Assembly: GCF_001317355.1 (NCBI RefSeq)
Contig: NZ_LKET01000029.1
Span: forward strand, 186,001-250,000
Direction: 5' to 3'
DNA length: 64,000 nucleotides
Source: Oxobacter pfennigii
GTDB lineage: Bacteria > Bacillota > Clostridia > Clostridiales > Oxobacteraceae
Position 1 is the first letter of the stretch, and every line of letters starts with the position of its first letter. Below are positions 9,681 to 18,311 of this stretch, piece by piece. The position numbers were made by a program, and so were the translations under genes. The notes below the pieces were generated by a model. It ran no database searches and had not been told where the DNA came from. It worked only from the letters and a program-made list of their open reading frames with translations.

Positions 9681-10112
9681 ATGCAATTATTTAAAGCATT
9701 AAGAATAAGCTCCAGCGGCCTTACTGCAGAAAGGCTGAGGATGGATACCATAGCAAGCAATATTGCCAATGCCAATACTACCAGAACAGAAGAAGGCGGT
9801 CCTTACAGGAGAAAAGTTGCGGTATTCCAGGAAAACCTGGAAAATGAATTGGATAAACTATCGGGAGACTCTTCTTTTAATGGGAAAGGCGTTAAGGCCA
9901 CTGCCATAATTGAAGATCCCACTCCTTTTAAAAGGGTATATGACCCCTCGCATCCTGATGCTGATGCAGAAGGTTTTGTCAGTATGCCTAATGTAGATAT
10001 GCTTACCGAAATGGTGGATTTGATAGCAGCAACAAGAGCATATGAGGCTAATGTAACAGCCGTTAATGCAGAAAAAAATATGGCTCTGAAGGCCCTTGAA
10101 ATAGGAAGGTAA
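9681..10112 (+). CDS. flgC: Flagellar basal-body rod protein FlgC
   Basis: A protein of 143 residues with the FlgC N-terminal block ALRISSSGLTAERLRMDTIA then SNIANANTTR, and the C-terminal rod motif MVDLIAATRAYEANVTAVNA. It is a proximal rod subunit that partners FlgB. The ATG at 9681 is chosen over the overlapping GTG at 9678 because AAGGGAGA ends eight bases upstream. It follows flgB with two bases between and precedes fliE by five bases. Confidence 0.93.
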   Translation: MQLFKALRISSSGLTAERLRMDTIASNIANANTTRTEEGGPYRRKVAVFQENLENELDKLSGDSSFNGKGVKATAIIEDPTPFKRVYDPSHPDADAEGFVSMPNVDMLTEMVDLIAATRAYEANVTAVNAEKNMALKALEIGR

Positions 10113-10117
10113 TAAAT

Positions 10118-10411
10118 ATGAGAATTGATAACGTTTACAGAAATATTAACTTTGATGAACCAGTAAAAGCCGAGAAAAAAAGCGGCAATACCGGCGTTTT
10201 TGGTGAATACCTTAAAGAAGCAATCAATTCTGCCAATGAAGCGCAGATTAAATCGGATGAAGAGACTACAAAGGTGATGACAGGAGAAGCTGAAGATATA
10301 CATAATGCATTGATTGCAGCGGAGGAAGCGAGGATTCAGATAGAGCTCGTAATGCAGGTTAGAAATAAGCTGTTGGAAGCCTATCAGGAAATAAACAGAA
10401 TGCAGATATAA
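10118..10411 (+). CDS. fliE: Flagellar hook-basal body protein FliE
   Basis: A 97-residue protein with the FliE pattern: a short variable N terminus, FGEYLKEAINSANEAQIKSD in the middle and EEARIQIELVMQVRNKLLEA then YQEINRMQI at the C terminus. FliE joins the MS ring (FliF) to the rod and is the first exported rod component. Its place between flgC and fliF is the conserved order. Confidence 0.93.
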   Translation: MRIDNVYRNINFDEPVKAEKKSGNTGVFGEYLKEAINSANEAQIKSDEETTKVMTGEAEDIHNALIAAEEARIQIELVMQVRNKLLEAYQEINRMQI

Positions 10412-10429
10412 AAGGAGTAATTGTATTTT

Positions 10430-11980
10430 ATGGGTGCACTGCGCAATATATTGAGCAACGTGGCCGAGGGATGGAAAAATATCAGCAATGGACGTAAAGT
10501 TGCCATTATTGTACTGGCCGGCGGAGTAATATCAGCATTGATATTTTTTATAGTTTTTTTTAATAAACCTCAGTATGAACCGCTGTTTTCCAATATGGCT
10601 CCCGAAGATATGGCCAAAGTAGCAGAGAAGCTTAAAGAAGATAAAATAAATTACAAGCCCGATGGTACAACCTTGCTTGTGCCAAAGGATAAAGTTGAAG
10701 AGATCAGGCTTACCGTTGCTTCATCAGGCATAATGCCTTCTGATGGCAAAGGCTTTGAGCTATTCGACGAAAGCAGATTCGGCATGACGGATACCGAGAC
10801 CAGAATACTCTATCAAAGGGCCTTAGAGACAGAACTTCAACGTACCATAAAAGCCTTTGAAGAGATAGAGTATGCCAGGGTGCACCTTGTACTCCCTCAG
10901 GAAAGCGTGTTTTACAGGGAACAGGAGCAGGCCAGGGCATCTGTTACGCTTAAATTCAAGCATAACATGAGGTTATCACCCGAACAGGTGAGGGCCGTGG
11001 TGGCTCTTGTTTCGGGAAGCGTTAAAAATTTACCCAAGGAAAATGTTGAAGTTGTAGACAGCAATTTCAACCTATTGAGTGAGGAATTATTCAATGCTGA
11101 TATAAATGCCCCTACCTCAGTCAATGACAGATATGAGATTAAAAAGCAATTTGAAACGAAGATAGGAAGCGACATAAAAAATATGCTGGAATCCGTATTC
11201 GGACCCAACAGAGTTAAAGTATCTGTAAATGCAGATCTGGATTTCGATGCAAAACAGGTTACATCTATAAGATACGATCCGGAAGGAATCATAGAAAACC
11301 AGCACAGAATATTGGAGTCATCTACTTCTACCGGCGGAAATACAACATACAGCCCTATGGATGAAAATACGGGAGCCCCTACTTTCCAAAATAATCCCAG
11401 CACATCCACCAGAACCAGTGAAGAGGATATCACTAATTATAAAATCGGTCAGGTAGAGGAGAAGACTATAAAAGCGCCAGGCGAAGTCAAAAAAATGACT
11501 GCTTCCGTTGTAATAGACGGCACTCTGTCGGAAGCTGCGAAAGCTTCGGTACAGAATATTGTGGCATCGGCCATAGGCTATGATGTTACAAGAGGCGATA
11601 TGATAAGCATTGAAGGTATGCCATTTGATAATTCATTGCAAAGACAGGTGCAAGCAGATTTAGAAGAGCTTGAAAATCAAAGATTGGAAAAAGAAAGAAG
11701 GCAAAGGCAGATAATGCTGTTCGGTATTCCGGGTGCCATAGTGCTTTTGATTATAGCGCTTATAGTGTACTTGAGAATAAGGGCATTAAGAAGGGCTAAG
11801 CAAAATATTGACATAGTAATCGATGAACCTATTGCAGTTAATGAAGTTATTAAACAGCAGATTTTAGAAGATGATGCGGAAAGAGAAGACTTAACCAGCG
11901 AGATTAAGAAATATGCAAGCAAAAAACCTGAACAGGTTATAGAAATAGTTAAATCCTGGCTTGTTGAAGATGAGAGGTGA
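10430..11980 (+). CDS. fliF: Flagellar MS-ring protein FliF
   Basis: The protein of 516 residues has a first transmembrane helix at about 24-46 (VAIIVLAGGVISALIFFIVF), the conserved ring-building domain including PQYEPLFSNM and LVLPQESVF, and a second transmembrane helix near 425-445 (IMLFGIPGAIVLLIIALIVY). The C-terminal tail (EVIKQQILEDDAEREDL region) binds FliG. FliF forms the membrane ring that nucleates the basal body. ATG 10430 is chosen; GGAG at 10414-10417 is 12 bases away, whereas the TTG at 10421 is only three bases from it. The stop overlaps the region holding the fliG ribosome binding site. Confidence 0.94.
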   Translation: MGALRNILSNVAEGWKNISNGRKVAIIVLAGGVISALIFFIVFFNKPQYEPLFSNMAPEDMAKVAEKLKEDKINYKPDGTTLLVPKDKVEEIRLTVASSGIMPSDGKGFELFDESRFGMTDTETRILYQRALETELQRTIKAFEEIEYARVHLVLPQESVFYREQEQARASVTLKFKHNMRLSPEQVRAVVALVSGSVKNLPKENVEVVDSNFNLLSEELFNADINAPTSVNDRYEIKKQFETKIGSDIKNMLESVFGPNRVKVSVNADLDFDAKQVTSIRYDPEGIIENQHRILESSTSTGGNTTYSPMDENTGAPTFQNNPSTSTRTSEEDITNYKIGQVEEKTIKAPGEVKKMTASVVIDGTLSEAAKASVQNIVASAIGYDVTRGDMISIEGMPFDNSLQRQVQADLEELENQRLEKERRQRQIMLFGIPGAIVLLIIALIVYLRIRALRRAKQNIDIVIDEPIAVNEVIKQQILEDDAEREDLTSEIKKYASKKPEQVIEIVKSWLVEDER

Positions 11981-11985
11981 TTAGC

Positions 11986-12999
11986 GTGCCCAGAGGTGAG
12001 GGGTTGACAGGTGTTCAGAAAGCAGCCGTCCTGATGATAACACTTGGACCTGAAATATCATCAAATATAATAAAGAAACTTCCGGATAATGATATACAGA
12101 AAATTACCTTTGAGATTGCAAACACCGTAAAAATAAAATCCAATCTTAAAGATGCGGTTTTAGAGGAGTTTGTTAACTTAAACAAGGCCAAAGAGTACAT
12201 ATTGGAAGGCGGTATGGAGTATGCAAAAACCCTTTTAAGCAAGGCATTGGGCGCACAAAGGGCTATGGAAATAATGGAACAAGTAGGAGAAATCACTCAG
12301 CAGTTCCGGCCTTTCGGTTCTGCAAGAAAGGCAGACGCCCAGCAGCTTTTAAGTCTGATTTCAAATGAGCATCCCCAGACCATCGCACTTATTTTATGTT
12401 ACATACAGGCAGATAAAGCCGGCCAGATATTATCAGGACTTTCGCCGGAATTGCAAAGCGATATTGCCAAGAGAATTGCGGCCATGAGAAGCACCTCGCC
12501 TTCCATAGTGCATGAGGTGGAGAAGGTTTTGGAGAGGAAACTCTCATCAATGATAAGGCCGGATTTGGCCGCCATAGGCGGAGTGAACTCTCTTGTTCAG
12601 ATATTGAACCAGGTAGACAGGGGAACAGAAAAGAGTATAATTGAATACCTGGGGAAAGACGACCCCGAGCTTGCAGAAAAAGTCAGAGCCAGCATGTTTG
12701 TATTCGAGGATATCCTCACTCTTGATAATGCATCCATACAGAGGATTATCAGAGAAATTGACAATAAAGACTTGGCTCTCGCATTAAAGGGCTCCTCGGA
12801 AGAGGTGGCAGAAGGAATATACAGGAATATGTCAAAGAGAGCCGCAGCTACATTGAAGGAAGATATAGAATACTTAGGACCAGTGAGGCTGGTTGACGTA
12901 GAAAAAGCTCAGCATAATATTGTATCCATAATAAGAAGGCTGGATGAGTCGGGAGAGATAATAATATCAAGGGGTGGCGAAGATGCAGTCATCGTATAA
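11986..12999 (+). CDS. fliG: Flagellar motor switch protein FliG
   Basis: This is a 337-residue C-ring protein. It begins PRGEGLTGVQKAAVLMITLG, the FliG N-terminal domain that binds FliF; the middle domain has the EHPQTIALIL motif (EHPQT near 125); and the C-terminal torque domain contains MFVFEDILTLDNASIQRIIR with charged residues that face MotA. GTG at 11986 is preferred to GTG 11977 because GAGAGGTG ends six bases before it. It overlaps fliH by 17 bases. FliM and FliN/FliY, its switch partners, are not encoded in this operon. Confidence 0.94.
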   Translation: MPRGEGLTGVQKAAVLMITLGPEISSNIIKKLPDNDIQKITFEIANTVKIKSNLKDAVLEEFVNLNKAKEYILEGGMEYAKTLLSKALGAQRAMEIMEQVGEITQQFRPFGSARKADAQQLLSLISNEHPQTIALILCYIQADKAGQILSGLSPELQSDIAKRIAAMRSTSPSIVHEVEKVLERKLSSMIRPDLAAIGGVNSLVQILNQVDRGTEKSIIEYLGKDDPELAEKVRASMFVFEDILTLDNASIQRIIREIDNKDLALALKGSSEEVAEGIYRNMSKRAAATLKEDIEYLGPVRLVDVEKAQHNIVSIIRRLDESGEIIISRGGEDAVIV

Positions 13000-13741
13000 A
13001 GTGATAAAAAAGAACTTTGTCAACAGCGACAGTATATATACAATAAATACTCCGGTAATAGAAATAGCGCCGCTTGTGATTAAGCCTGAAGCCCTGAATG
13101 AGGTAAATGAGGAAGTAATAGGACAGATAGATTTAGAGGAAATAAAAAAACAGGCTTATGAAAAAGCAGAAAGCATCATAAATGAAGCAACCGCAAAAAG
13201 TGAAAAAATTGCAGCCGAAGCTATGGAAGAGGCAGTTAGAATCAAGAAAGATGCATATGAAATGGCTTTCAGAAAGGGCCATTCCGAAGGTTTCAAAAAA
13301 GGAAACGAGGAAGGCCATATAGCCGTTGAAAATATAAGGCTTGAAGCAAAGGATGTATTGGAAGAAGCCCATAGGGTTTCCAGAGAATACATAAACAATC
13401 AAAAAGGTGAGATATTGAATCTGGCAATTAATATAGCAGAGAAAATCATAGGCTATGCGGCAGATGAAAATGATTCCGTAATATATACAGCAGCCATGAA
13501 TGCTATAAATTCCGCCATAATAAAAGAGCAGCTTATTATCAGGGTGAATCCGATGGATTATGCCCTATTGGACTATAGAAGAGATGAGATTTTAAGCACC
13601 GTAGGAGAAAACCTTATAGTGAGCATCATAAAAGATGCCAGCATAAGCCGCGGCGGTTTGATTTTGGAATCGGAAGCCAGCACTGTCGATGCTACAATAG
13701 AATCTCAAATGGAAAAAATAAAAGAAGCCTTGATTGGATGA
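12983..13741 (+). CDS. fliH: Flagellar export apparatus regulator FliH
   Basis: A 252-residue protein, charged and coiled-coil in the first half (EEIKKQAYEKAESIINEATA) with the GxxxG-rich segment FRKGHSEGFKKGNEEG at about 95-110 that is typical of FliH, and a C-terminal domain related to V-ATPase subunit E. FliH holds the FliI ATPase inactive and docks it at the export gate. ATG 12983 lies five bases after AAGGGGTGG; GTG 12974 is within that site. Six bases separate it from fliI. Confidence 0.88.
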   Translation: MQSSYKVIKKNFVNSDSIYTINTPVIEIAPLVIKPEALNEVNEEVIGQIDLEEIKKQAYEKAESIINEATAKSEKIAAEAMEEAVRIKKDAYEMAFRKGHSEGFKKGNEEGHIAVENIRLEAKDVLEEAHRVSREYINNQKGEILNLAINIAEKIIGYAADENDSVIYTAAMNAINSAIIKEQLIIRVNPMDYALLDYRRDEILSTVGENLIVSIIKDASISRGGLILESEASTVDATIESQMEKIKEALIG

Positions 13742-13747
13742 TAGTTT

Positions 13748-15064
13748 ATGGCAGATATTAATTTCTCCAATTACAGAAATATTATTAACAATATTGTCAC
13801 CATAAGAGCGGAGGGCAAGGTCAGCAGGGTAATTGGTCTGACTATTGAGGTAGAAGGGCTTAAATCCTCCGTGGGAGAAGTTTGTCACATATATGGGAGT
13901 AAAAATGCACAGCCTATATTGTCCGAAGTGGTAGGCTTCAAAGAAGGCGGAAAGATAATACTGATGCCTTTGGGTGATTTAAAGGGCATAGGCCCCGGCT
14001 CCAGTGTAAAGCCTACAGGAAAAATGCTGACAGTAAAAATTGGAGATGAGCTTTTAGGCAAGGTCTTGGACGGCCTTGGAAATCCCATTGAAGATGACTG
14101 CCCTGAGGATTATACGGAATACCCTGTTAATAACTCTCCCCCAAATCCACTGAAGCGCCCCAGGATAGATAAAATAATGGCAACAGGGGTAAAGGCTATC
14201 GACGGCTTTTTAACCTGCGGTGAAGGACAGAGGGTGGGGATATTTGCAGGAAGCGGCGTAGGCAAAAGCACACTCTTAGGGATGATATCCCGCTACAGCG
14301 ATGCAGATATAAATGTAATAGGATTAGTAGGCGAAAGAGGCCGTGAGGTCAGGGACTTTTTAGAGAAGGACCTTGGTGAAGATGGCCTGAAACGATCAAT
14401 AATCGTCTGCGCTACATCGGATCAGCCCGCCTTAGTACGCTTAAAAGGTGCGTATACGGCAACGGCTATAGCCGAATACTTCAGGGATAAGGGCAAAAAA
14501 GTAATGCTCATGATGGACTCCGTTACAAGGTTTGCAATGGCACAAAGAGAGGTAGGATTGGCTATCGGTGAACCTCCGGCCACTAAGGGCTATACGCCTT
14601 CGGTTTTTGCAGCCTTACCGGGATTGCTGGAGAGGTCGGGTATGTCGGAAAAGGGCTCTATTACAGCCTTTTATACCGTGCTTGTTGATGGCGACGACTT
14701 CAATGAACCCATATCCGATGCAGTAAGAGGCATACTGGACGGCCACATTATTTTATCCAGGGAGCTGGCGGCACAAAATCATTATCCATCCATTGATATT
14801 TTAAGAAGCATAAGCCGTCTCATGGCGGAAATCGTCCCTAAAGACCACAGGCTTACATCGGGTGAATTGAGGAATTTACTTTCAACATATAGAAATTCCG
14901 AGGATTTGATAAATATAGGAGCATATGTAAAGGGAAGCAATCCTTCCATAGACAAGGCTATAAAATATATAAACAAGCTCAATGGATTTTTGCAGCAGGA
15001 CAAGGATGTGCATGTTGCATATGAGACGATTATGAAGGAACTCTATGGGATTGCGAAGGAATAG
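13748..15064 (+). CDS. fliI: Flagellum-specific ATPase FliI
   Basis: The 438-residue protein has the F1-beta/FliI fold: Walker A GIFAGSGVGKSTLLGMISR near 162-180, the GLVGERGREVRDF catalytic-glutamate segment near 195, Walker B KVMLMMDSVTRFAMAQREV near 245, and the type III ATPase hallmark GEPPATKGYTPSVFA near 275. It powers unfolding and entry of export substrates in the cytoplasm. Normal length for the family; it follows fliH and precedes fliJ as usual. Confidence 0.96.
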   Translation: MADINFSNYRNIINNIVTIRAEGKVSRVIGLTIEVEGLKSSVGEVCHIYGSKNAQPILSEVVGFKEGGKIILMPLGDLKGIGPGSSVKPTGKMLTVKIGDELLGKVLDGLGNPIEDDCPEDYTEYPVNNSPPNPLKRPRIDKIMATGVKAIDGFLTCGEGQRVGIFAGSGVGKSTLLGMISRYSDADINVIGLVGERGREVRDFLEKDLGEDGLKRSIIVCATSDQPALVRLKGAYTATAIAEYFRDKGKKVMLMMDSVTRFAMAQREVGLAIGEPPATKGYTPSVFAALPGLLERSGMSEKGSITAFYTVLVDGDDFNEPISDAVRGILDGHIILSRELAAQNHYPSIDILRSISRLMAEIVPKDHRLTSGELRNLLSTYRNSEDLINIGAYVKGSNPSIDKAIKYINKLNGFLQQDKDVHVAYETIMKELYGIAKE

Positions 15065-15074
15065 AGGTGCTTAA

Positions 15075-15506
15075 TTGGCTGGTTTTGTTTTCAGGCTTCA
15101 GAAGGTATTAGAGCATAGAATGAGGCTGGAGGATGAGAAGAAGCAGGCTTTTGTGAAATCCAGACAGGAGTATCTTAAGGAACTGGACGTGTTGAATACT
15201 CTTAAGGACAAGCTTGATGAATGCTTATCTTGCGGCTGGAAAAACAGCATGAATATATTCAGTTATATATCAAAACAAAATTATATAGTTTTTATGGAAG
15301 ATAATATAGAAGATCAGGAAAAAAGGCTGAGTGTCCTTGAAACCATAATGGAAAGGAAAAAGACTGAATTCAATGAAAGCCAGAAGAACAGAAAGGTACT
15401 GGAAAAGCTAAAGGAAAAAGCCTACAAAGAATATATGCAGGAGCAAGACCGGGTGGAACAGCAGCAAAATGATGAGTTTGCACTGTATGGTTATACAAGG
15501 AAATAA
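15075..15506 (+). CDS. fliJ: Flagellar export protein FliJ
   Basis: A 143-residue, almost wholly coiled-coil protein beginning FVFRLQKVLEHRMRLEDEKK, which is the FliJ N-terminal pattern (FRLQKVLxxR). FliJ is the stalk-like partner of FliI and links it to FlhA. The start is TTG at 15075, set by GAGGTG at 15064-15069 five bases upstream. Its place between fliI and fliK supports the call more than its sequence, which is weakly conserved in the family. Confidence 0.88.
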   Translation: MAGFVFRLQKVLEHRMRLEDEKKQAFVKSRQEYLKELDVLNTLKDKLDECLSCGWKNSMNIFSYISKQNYIVFMEDNIEDQEKRLSVLETIMERKKTEFNESQKNRKVLEKLKEKAYKEYMQEQDRVEQQQNDEFALYGYTRK

Positions 15507-15526
15507 ATATTGCGCTTTGAAAGGAG

Positions 15527-17092
15527 GTGAGAATAATAGTAGGACAAATCAACAACTTAATAAATACAGCTCTTGTAAAAGAAGGCAAAAAGCTTCAGGG
15601 GCAAACATCAGGTTTTGGAGGTTTTGATGCATTGCTCATGATCCTTATGGGAAAGAGCATGAATCCCGGTGAAAGCTTGTTAGGTTTAGGCGATATCCTA
15701 ACCGGTGAAGGGAATTCCCCATTGACAGCAAATGCCGGGGATATGAGTGCACTTATGGAAGACCTTGGCGATATTGAAAGTACAAATGGTCCTGATATGC
15801 CGGTACTTTTTAAGAAGAACTTAAGCGGACTGATGGAGGATATCAATATCAACAGCCCTCAACTTGCATTGCTGAATGCTTTATCCAAAAGCTTTGTGGA
15901 AAATGATGGTACGTTAGCAGAAGTGGGACAAGTAACCGACAAAGTTACGACTCAAGAGGGGCAATTGCTGAATTTACTGCAGGTTAACGAAGAAACAGCA
16001 AGTGAAGGTATAACTGAGGCATTGGTTGATATAAATACCCAGAAGAATGTCGGCTTAACGGCTGATACAAACTTCGTTATACAAAATGAGGAAAGTCCAG
16101 GTTCAGCAGTTGAGGTTATAAAATCTGCTCAAGTCAAGGATGAAAGCAAACAAAAAGTAACAGCCGATGCAAATTCAGAAACTAAAGAAGAAGCCTTTGC
16201 CGGTAATAGGAAGACATCTGAAATTGCTGAAAGCATTGTTTTTAGAAATACAAGGTATGCTGGCAGTGAAGTTAATGCTTTAAACACTGAAGATATCGGA
16301 AGTAAAGCCGAGTCAAATACCTTAAATGGAAATGGGCAGAAGGTTACTTCAAAAGAACAAGATATAACTGAACAATTTATAGTGCAAAGGCCGGAGATAA
16401 TCCGCATATTAAAAGGAACAGAAACTTTAAAAGAAGCTAAAGCCACTGCGGTTGCTGATGAAGCTTTATTCAAGGCAAACAATGAAGTGAGTTTAGAAGT
16501 TTCAGCTTTGGATAAAAAAGAAGCTTCCTTTGAAATGGACCATGAAGGCAGTGAAAGCAGGGAGCTTACAGGTAAATTCGATGTTTTTATGAATGCAGAA
16601 TTAAGCAAGCCTCCAACTGAAATTAAGGCAGCCGGGAATTCCGAAAATATCAGCACCTATGTGGAAGCTAACAAAGAAGATATATTAAGCCAGGTATATG
16701 ACAAAATGAAGTTCATAAAAACAGGTGATGCAACTGAGCTCCATATAAGCTTAAAACCCGAGGAATTGGGAGAAGTGGCAATAAAACTGGTTGCGGAAAA
16801 AGGTGTTATAACCGGCAAAATCTTAGTTGAAAACAATCAGGTGAAGAGCCTTATTGAATCCAACATGCCGCAGCTTAAGGAAAATTTAAAAGAGCACAAC
16901 GTAAATATTGCAGCATTGAATGTTTCTGTAGAACTAAACCAGGGAAATCTTGATTTTAATCAGCGCTTTACACAAAACAGCCAAAACTTCAGCAAAAAGA
17001 GTGTAAAAAGGATTGAAGCAATATCCGGAACAGAAGAAGCCGCTGCAATTCAGCAAAGGCTTCATACAGGAGAGCTTGATTTGCTGGCATAG
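15527..17092 (+). CDS. fliK: Flagellar hook-length control protein FliK
   Basis: A protein of up to 521 residues with a long, low-complexity, acidic/serine-rich N-terminal region and a conserved C-terminal Flg_hook domain at about 400-480 (ELHISLKPEELGEVAIKLVA then LIESNMPQLKENLKEHNVNI). FliK measures hook length and switches the export gate to filament substrates by acting on FlhB. The start is unclear: AAGGAGGTGA at 15521-15530 is a near-perfect ribosome binding site, but the in-frame GTG at 15527 lies inside it, and the codons at the correct distance are ATA 15533, ATA 15536 and GTA 15539. An ATA start is possible. Confidence 0.85.
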   Translation: MRIIVGQINNLINTALVKEGKKLQGQTSGFGGFDALLMILMGKSMNPGESLLGLGDILTGEGNSPLTANAGDMSALMEDLGDIESTNGPDMPVLFKKNLSGLMEDININSPQLALLNALSKSFVENDGTLAEVGQVTDKVTTQEGQLLNLLQVNEETASEGITEALVDINTQKNVGLTADTNFVIQNEESPGSAVEVIKSAQVKDESKQKVTADANSETKEEAFAGNRKTSEIAESIVFRNTRYAGSEVNALNTEDIGSKAESNTLNGNGQKVTSKEQDITEQFIVQRPEIIRILKGTETLKEAKATAVADEALFKANNEVSLEVSALDKKEASFEMDHEGSESRELTGKFDVFMNAELSKPPTEIKAAGNSENISTYVEANKEDILSQVYDKMKFIKTGDATELHISLKPEELGEVAIKLVAEKGVITGKILVENNQVKSLIESNMPQLKENLKEHNVNIAALNVSVELNQGNLDFNQRFTQNSQNFSKKSVKRIEAISGTEEAAAIQQRLHTGELDLLA

Positions 17093-17128
17093 TATGCTGT
17101 TTAACATTACTAGTAAAGGAGGGATGAT

Positions 17129-17779
17129 ATGAAGGTATACAATACTACAACAACAACCAATACCGCTACCGCAGTCAATAGCAAGAGTGAATTGGGGAAA
17201 GATGCATTTTTAAAGATTTTAGCTTCCCAGCTTCAAAACCAGGACCCTTTAAATCCCCAGAACAATGCCGAGCTTGTAGCACAGATGGCGCAGTTTTCTG
17301 CTTTAGAGCAGATGCAGAACCTGAATCTTTCCATGAACAATCTCATATTGAGCCAAAAGGTAAACGAAGCAAATATGCTCATTGGCAAAATCGTCAAGGT
17401 GACAGACAGCAACGGAGACATATTGACGGACATCATAACTGGGACTAAGGCAGGCAAGAACGCAGTTAACGTAGTAATTGACGGAAAAGAATTCAATGTG
17501 GATGAAATTTTAGAAGTGGTAAACGATGCAGATATGAATGAAGTTAAAGGTATACTTTACAGTATTCTATTAGGACAAAGTGCCCAGCAGATGACTTCAC
17601 TCATCGGCAAGACAGCAAAAATTGAATTGGATGACGGCGGTTTTGTGGTAGGACGTATAGAAAGTGTAAGAGTGACTGACGGAATGTACGGCGTGGTAAT
17701 AGACGGCGTGGAATACGGTGCAGACAAAATAGTAGAACTTTTCAATGGGGGAGAGCAGGATGTCATTCAGGATAATTAA
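17129..17779 (+). CDS. flgD: Flagellar hook-capping protein FlgD
   Basis: A 216-residue protein with the FlgD N-terminal block LGKDAFLKILASQLQNQDPL followed by NPQNNAELVAQMAQFSALEQ, and a C-terminal part with two related beta segments (LIGKIVKVTDSNGDI and LIGKTAKIELDDGGFVVGRI). FlgD caps the growing hook and is discarded afterwards. AAAGGAGGG precedes the ATG. The 3' end overlaps the next gene by 20 bases. Confidence 0.93.
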   Translation: MKVYNTTTTTNTATAVNSKSELGKDAFLKILASQLQNQDPLNPQNNAELVAQMAQFSALEQMQNLNLSMNNLILSQKVNEANMLIGKIVKVTDSNGDILTDIITGTKAGKNAVNVVIDGKEFNVDEILEVVNDADMNEVKGILYSILLGQSAQQMTSLIGKTAKIELDDGGFVVGRIESVRVTDGMYGVVIDGVEYGADKIVELFNGGEQDVIQDN

Positions 17780-18146
17780 CGGCAGGATAGTACCCGTTGA
17801 TGTGCCGCAACAGCAGGGGAGCGTAAATAAACCTGCACGCAGTAGCGACAGCTTCAAAAATGTCCTGGATACCGAGATAAGCAAGACTAAAGAGGTCAAA
17901 ATATCAGGACATGCTATGGAAAGGCTTAAAAGGCGAAATATAGAACTGGACTCAAATGACCTTCAAAAGCTCACGGATGCAATCGACAAAGCAGAAACCA
18001 AAGGTGCAAGGGAGTCGCTGCTTCTATATAGAGACATAGCCTTCATAGCCAGTATTAAAAATAAAACAATAATAACTGCAATTGACGGCGACAGTGTAAA
18101 GGATAATGTCTTTACAAATATAGACAGTGCAGTGATTATATCATGA
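17760..18146 (+). CDS. Flagellar operon protein, TIGR02530 family
   Basis: The 128-residue protein has the layout of the TIGR02530 flagellar operon family found between flgD and flgE in Firmicutes and others. Recognisable blocks are SGHAMERLKRRNIELDS and LTDAIDKAETKGARESLLLY, then DIAFIASIKNKTIITAIDGD. Its job is not established; the position implies hook assembly. The ATG at 17760 is used because GGGGGAG at 17747-17753 is six bases away; an upstream ATG at 17745 lies before that site. Confidence 0.8.
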   Translation: MSFRIINGRIVPVDVPQQQGSVNKPARSSDSFKNVLDTEISKTKEVKISGHAMERLKRRNIELDSNDLQKLTDAIDKAETKGARESLLLYRDIAFIASIKNKTIITAIDGDSVKDNVFTNIDSAVIIS

Positions 18147-18170
18147 AATTTGCAGGCAAATTTATGTCAA

Positions 18171-18262
18171 ATGATTTCAAATGGCAAAGTCATTAGAAAT
18201 CTGCATCATAATGGCCGGACCTCCTTGAGGAAGCCATTATATCCGCTAAATGACTGAAGCGG
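18171..18262 (+). ncRNA. Candidate structured leader RNA before flgE (three hairpins with a loop-loop contact)
   Basis: The 165-base gap between the TIGR02530-like gene and flgE can fold into three hairpins. Hairpin A pairs GATTTC (18173-18178) with GAAATC (18196-18201). Hairpin B pairs ATAATGGC (18208-18215) with GCCATTAT (18233-18240), with an inner CCTC/GAGG stem and a CGGA/AA internal loop. Hairpin C pairs CCGC (18243-18246) with GCGG (18259-18262). AGTCATT in loop A (18188-18194) is exactly complementary to AATGACT in loop C (18249-18255), so a 7-bp kissing interaction is possible. I cannot assign it to a known class; it does not match the c-di-GMP-I or -II consensus I know. A short palindrome overlaps the preceding stop codon (18143-18166). 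Confidence 0.4.
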
Positions 18263-18311
18263 GTGTCAAAATAATATTCGAATAAAAACCAAAATTTTAG
18301 GGGGTTAAATA

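Noticed and set aside
9129-9686. Minus-strand frame of 185 codons across the flgB region
   Set aside because: It is antisense to flgB, has biased hydrophobic translation and no ribosome binding site.
10912-11433. Minus-strand frame of 173 codons inside fliF
   Set aside because: It is a shadow of fliF with no start signal.
18171-18262. c-di-GMP riboswitch (GEMM-I or GEMM-II) upstream of flgE
   Set aside because: Expected for a flagellar operon, but the conserved blocks of both classes are not present; only the GGCAAA word is shared.
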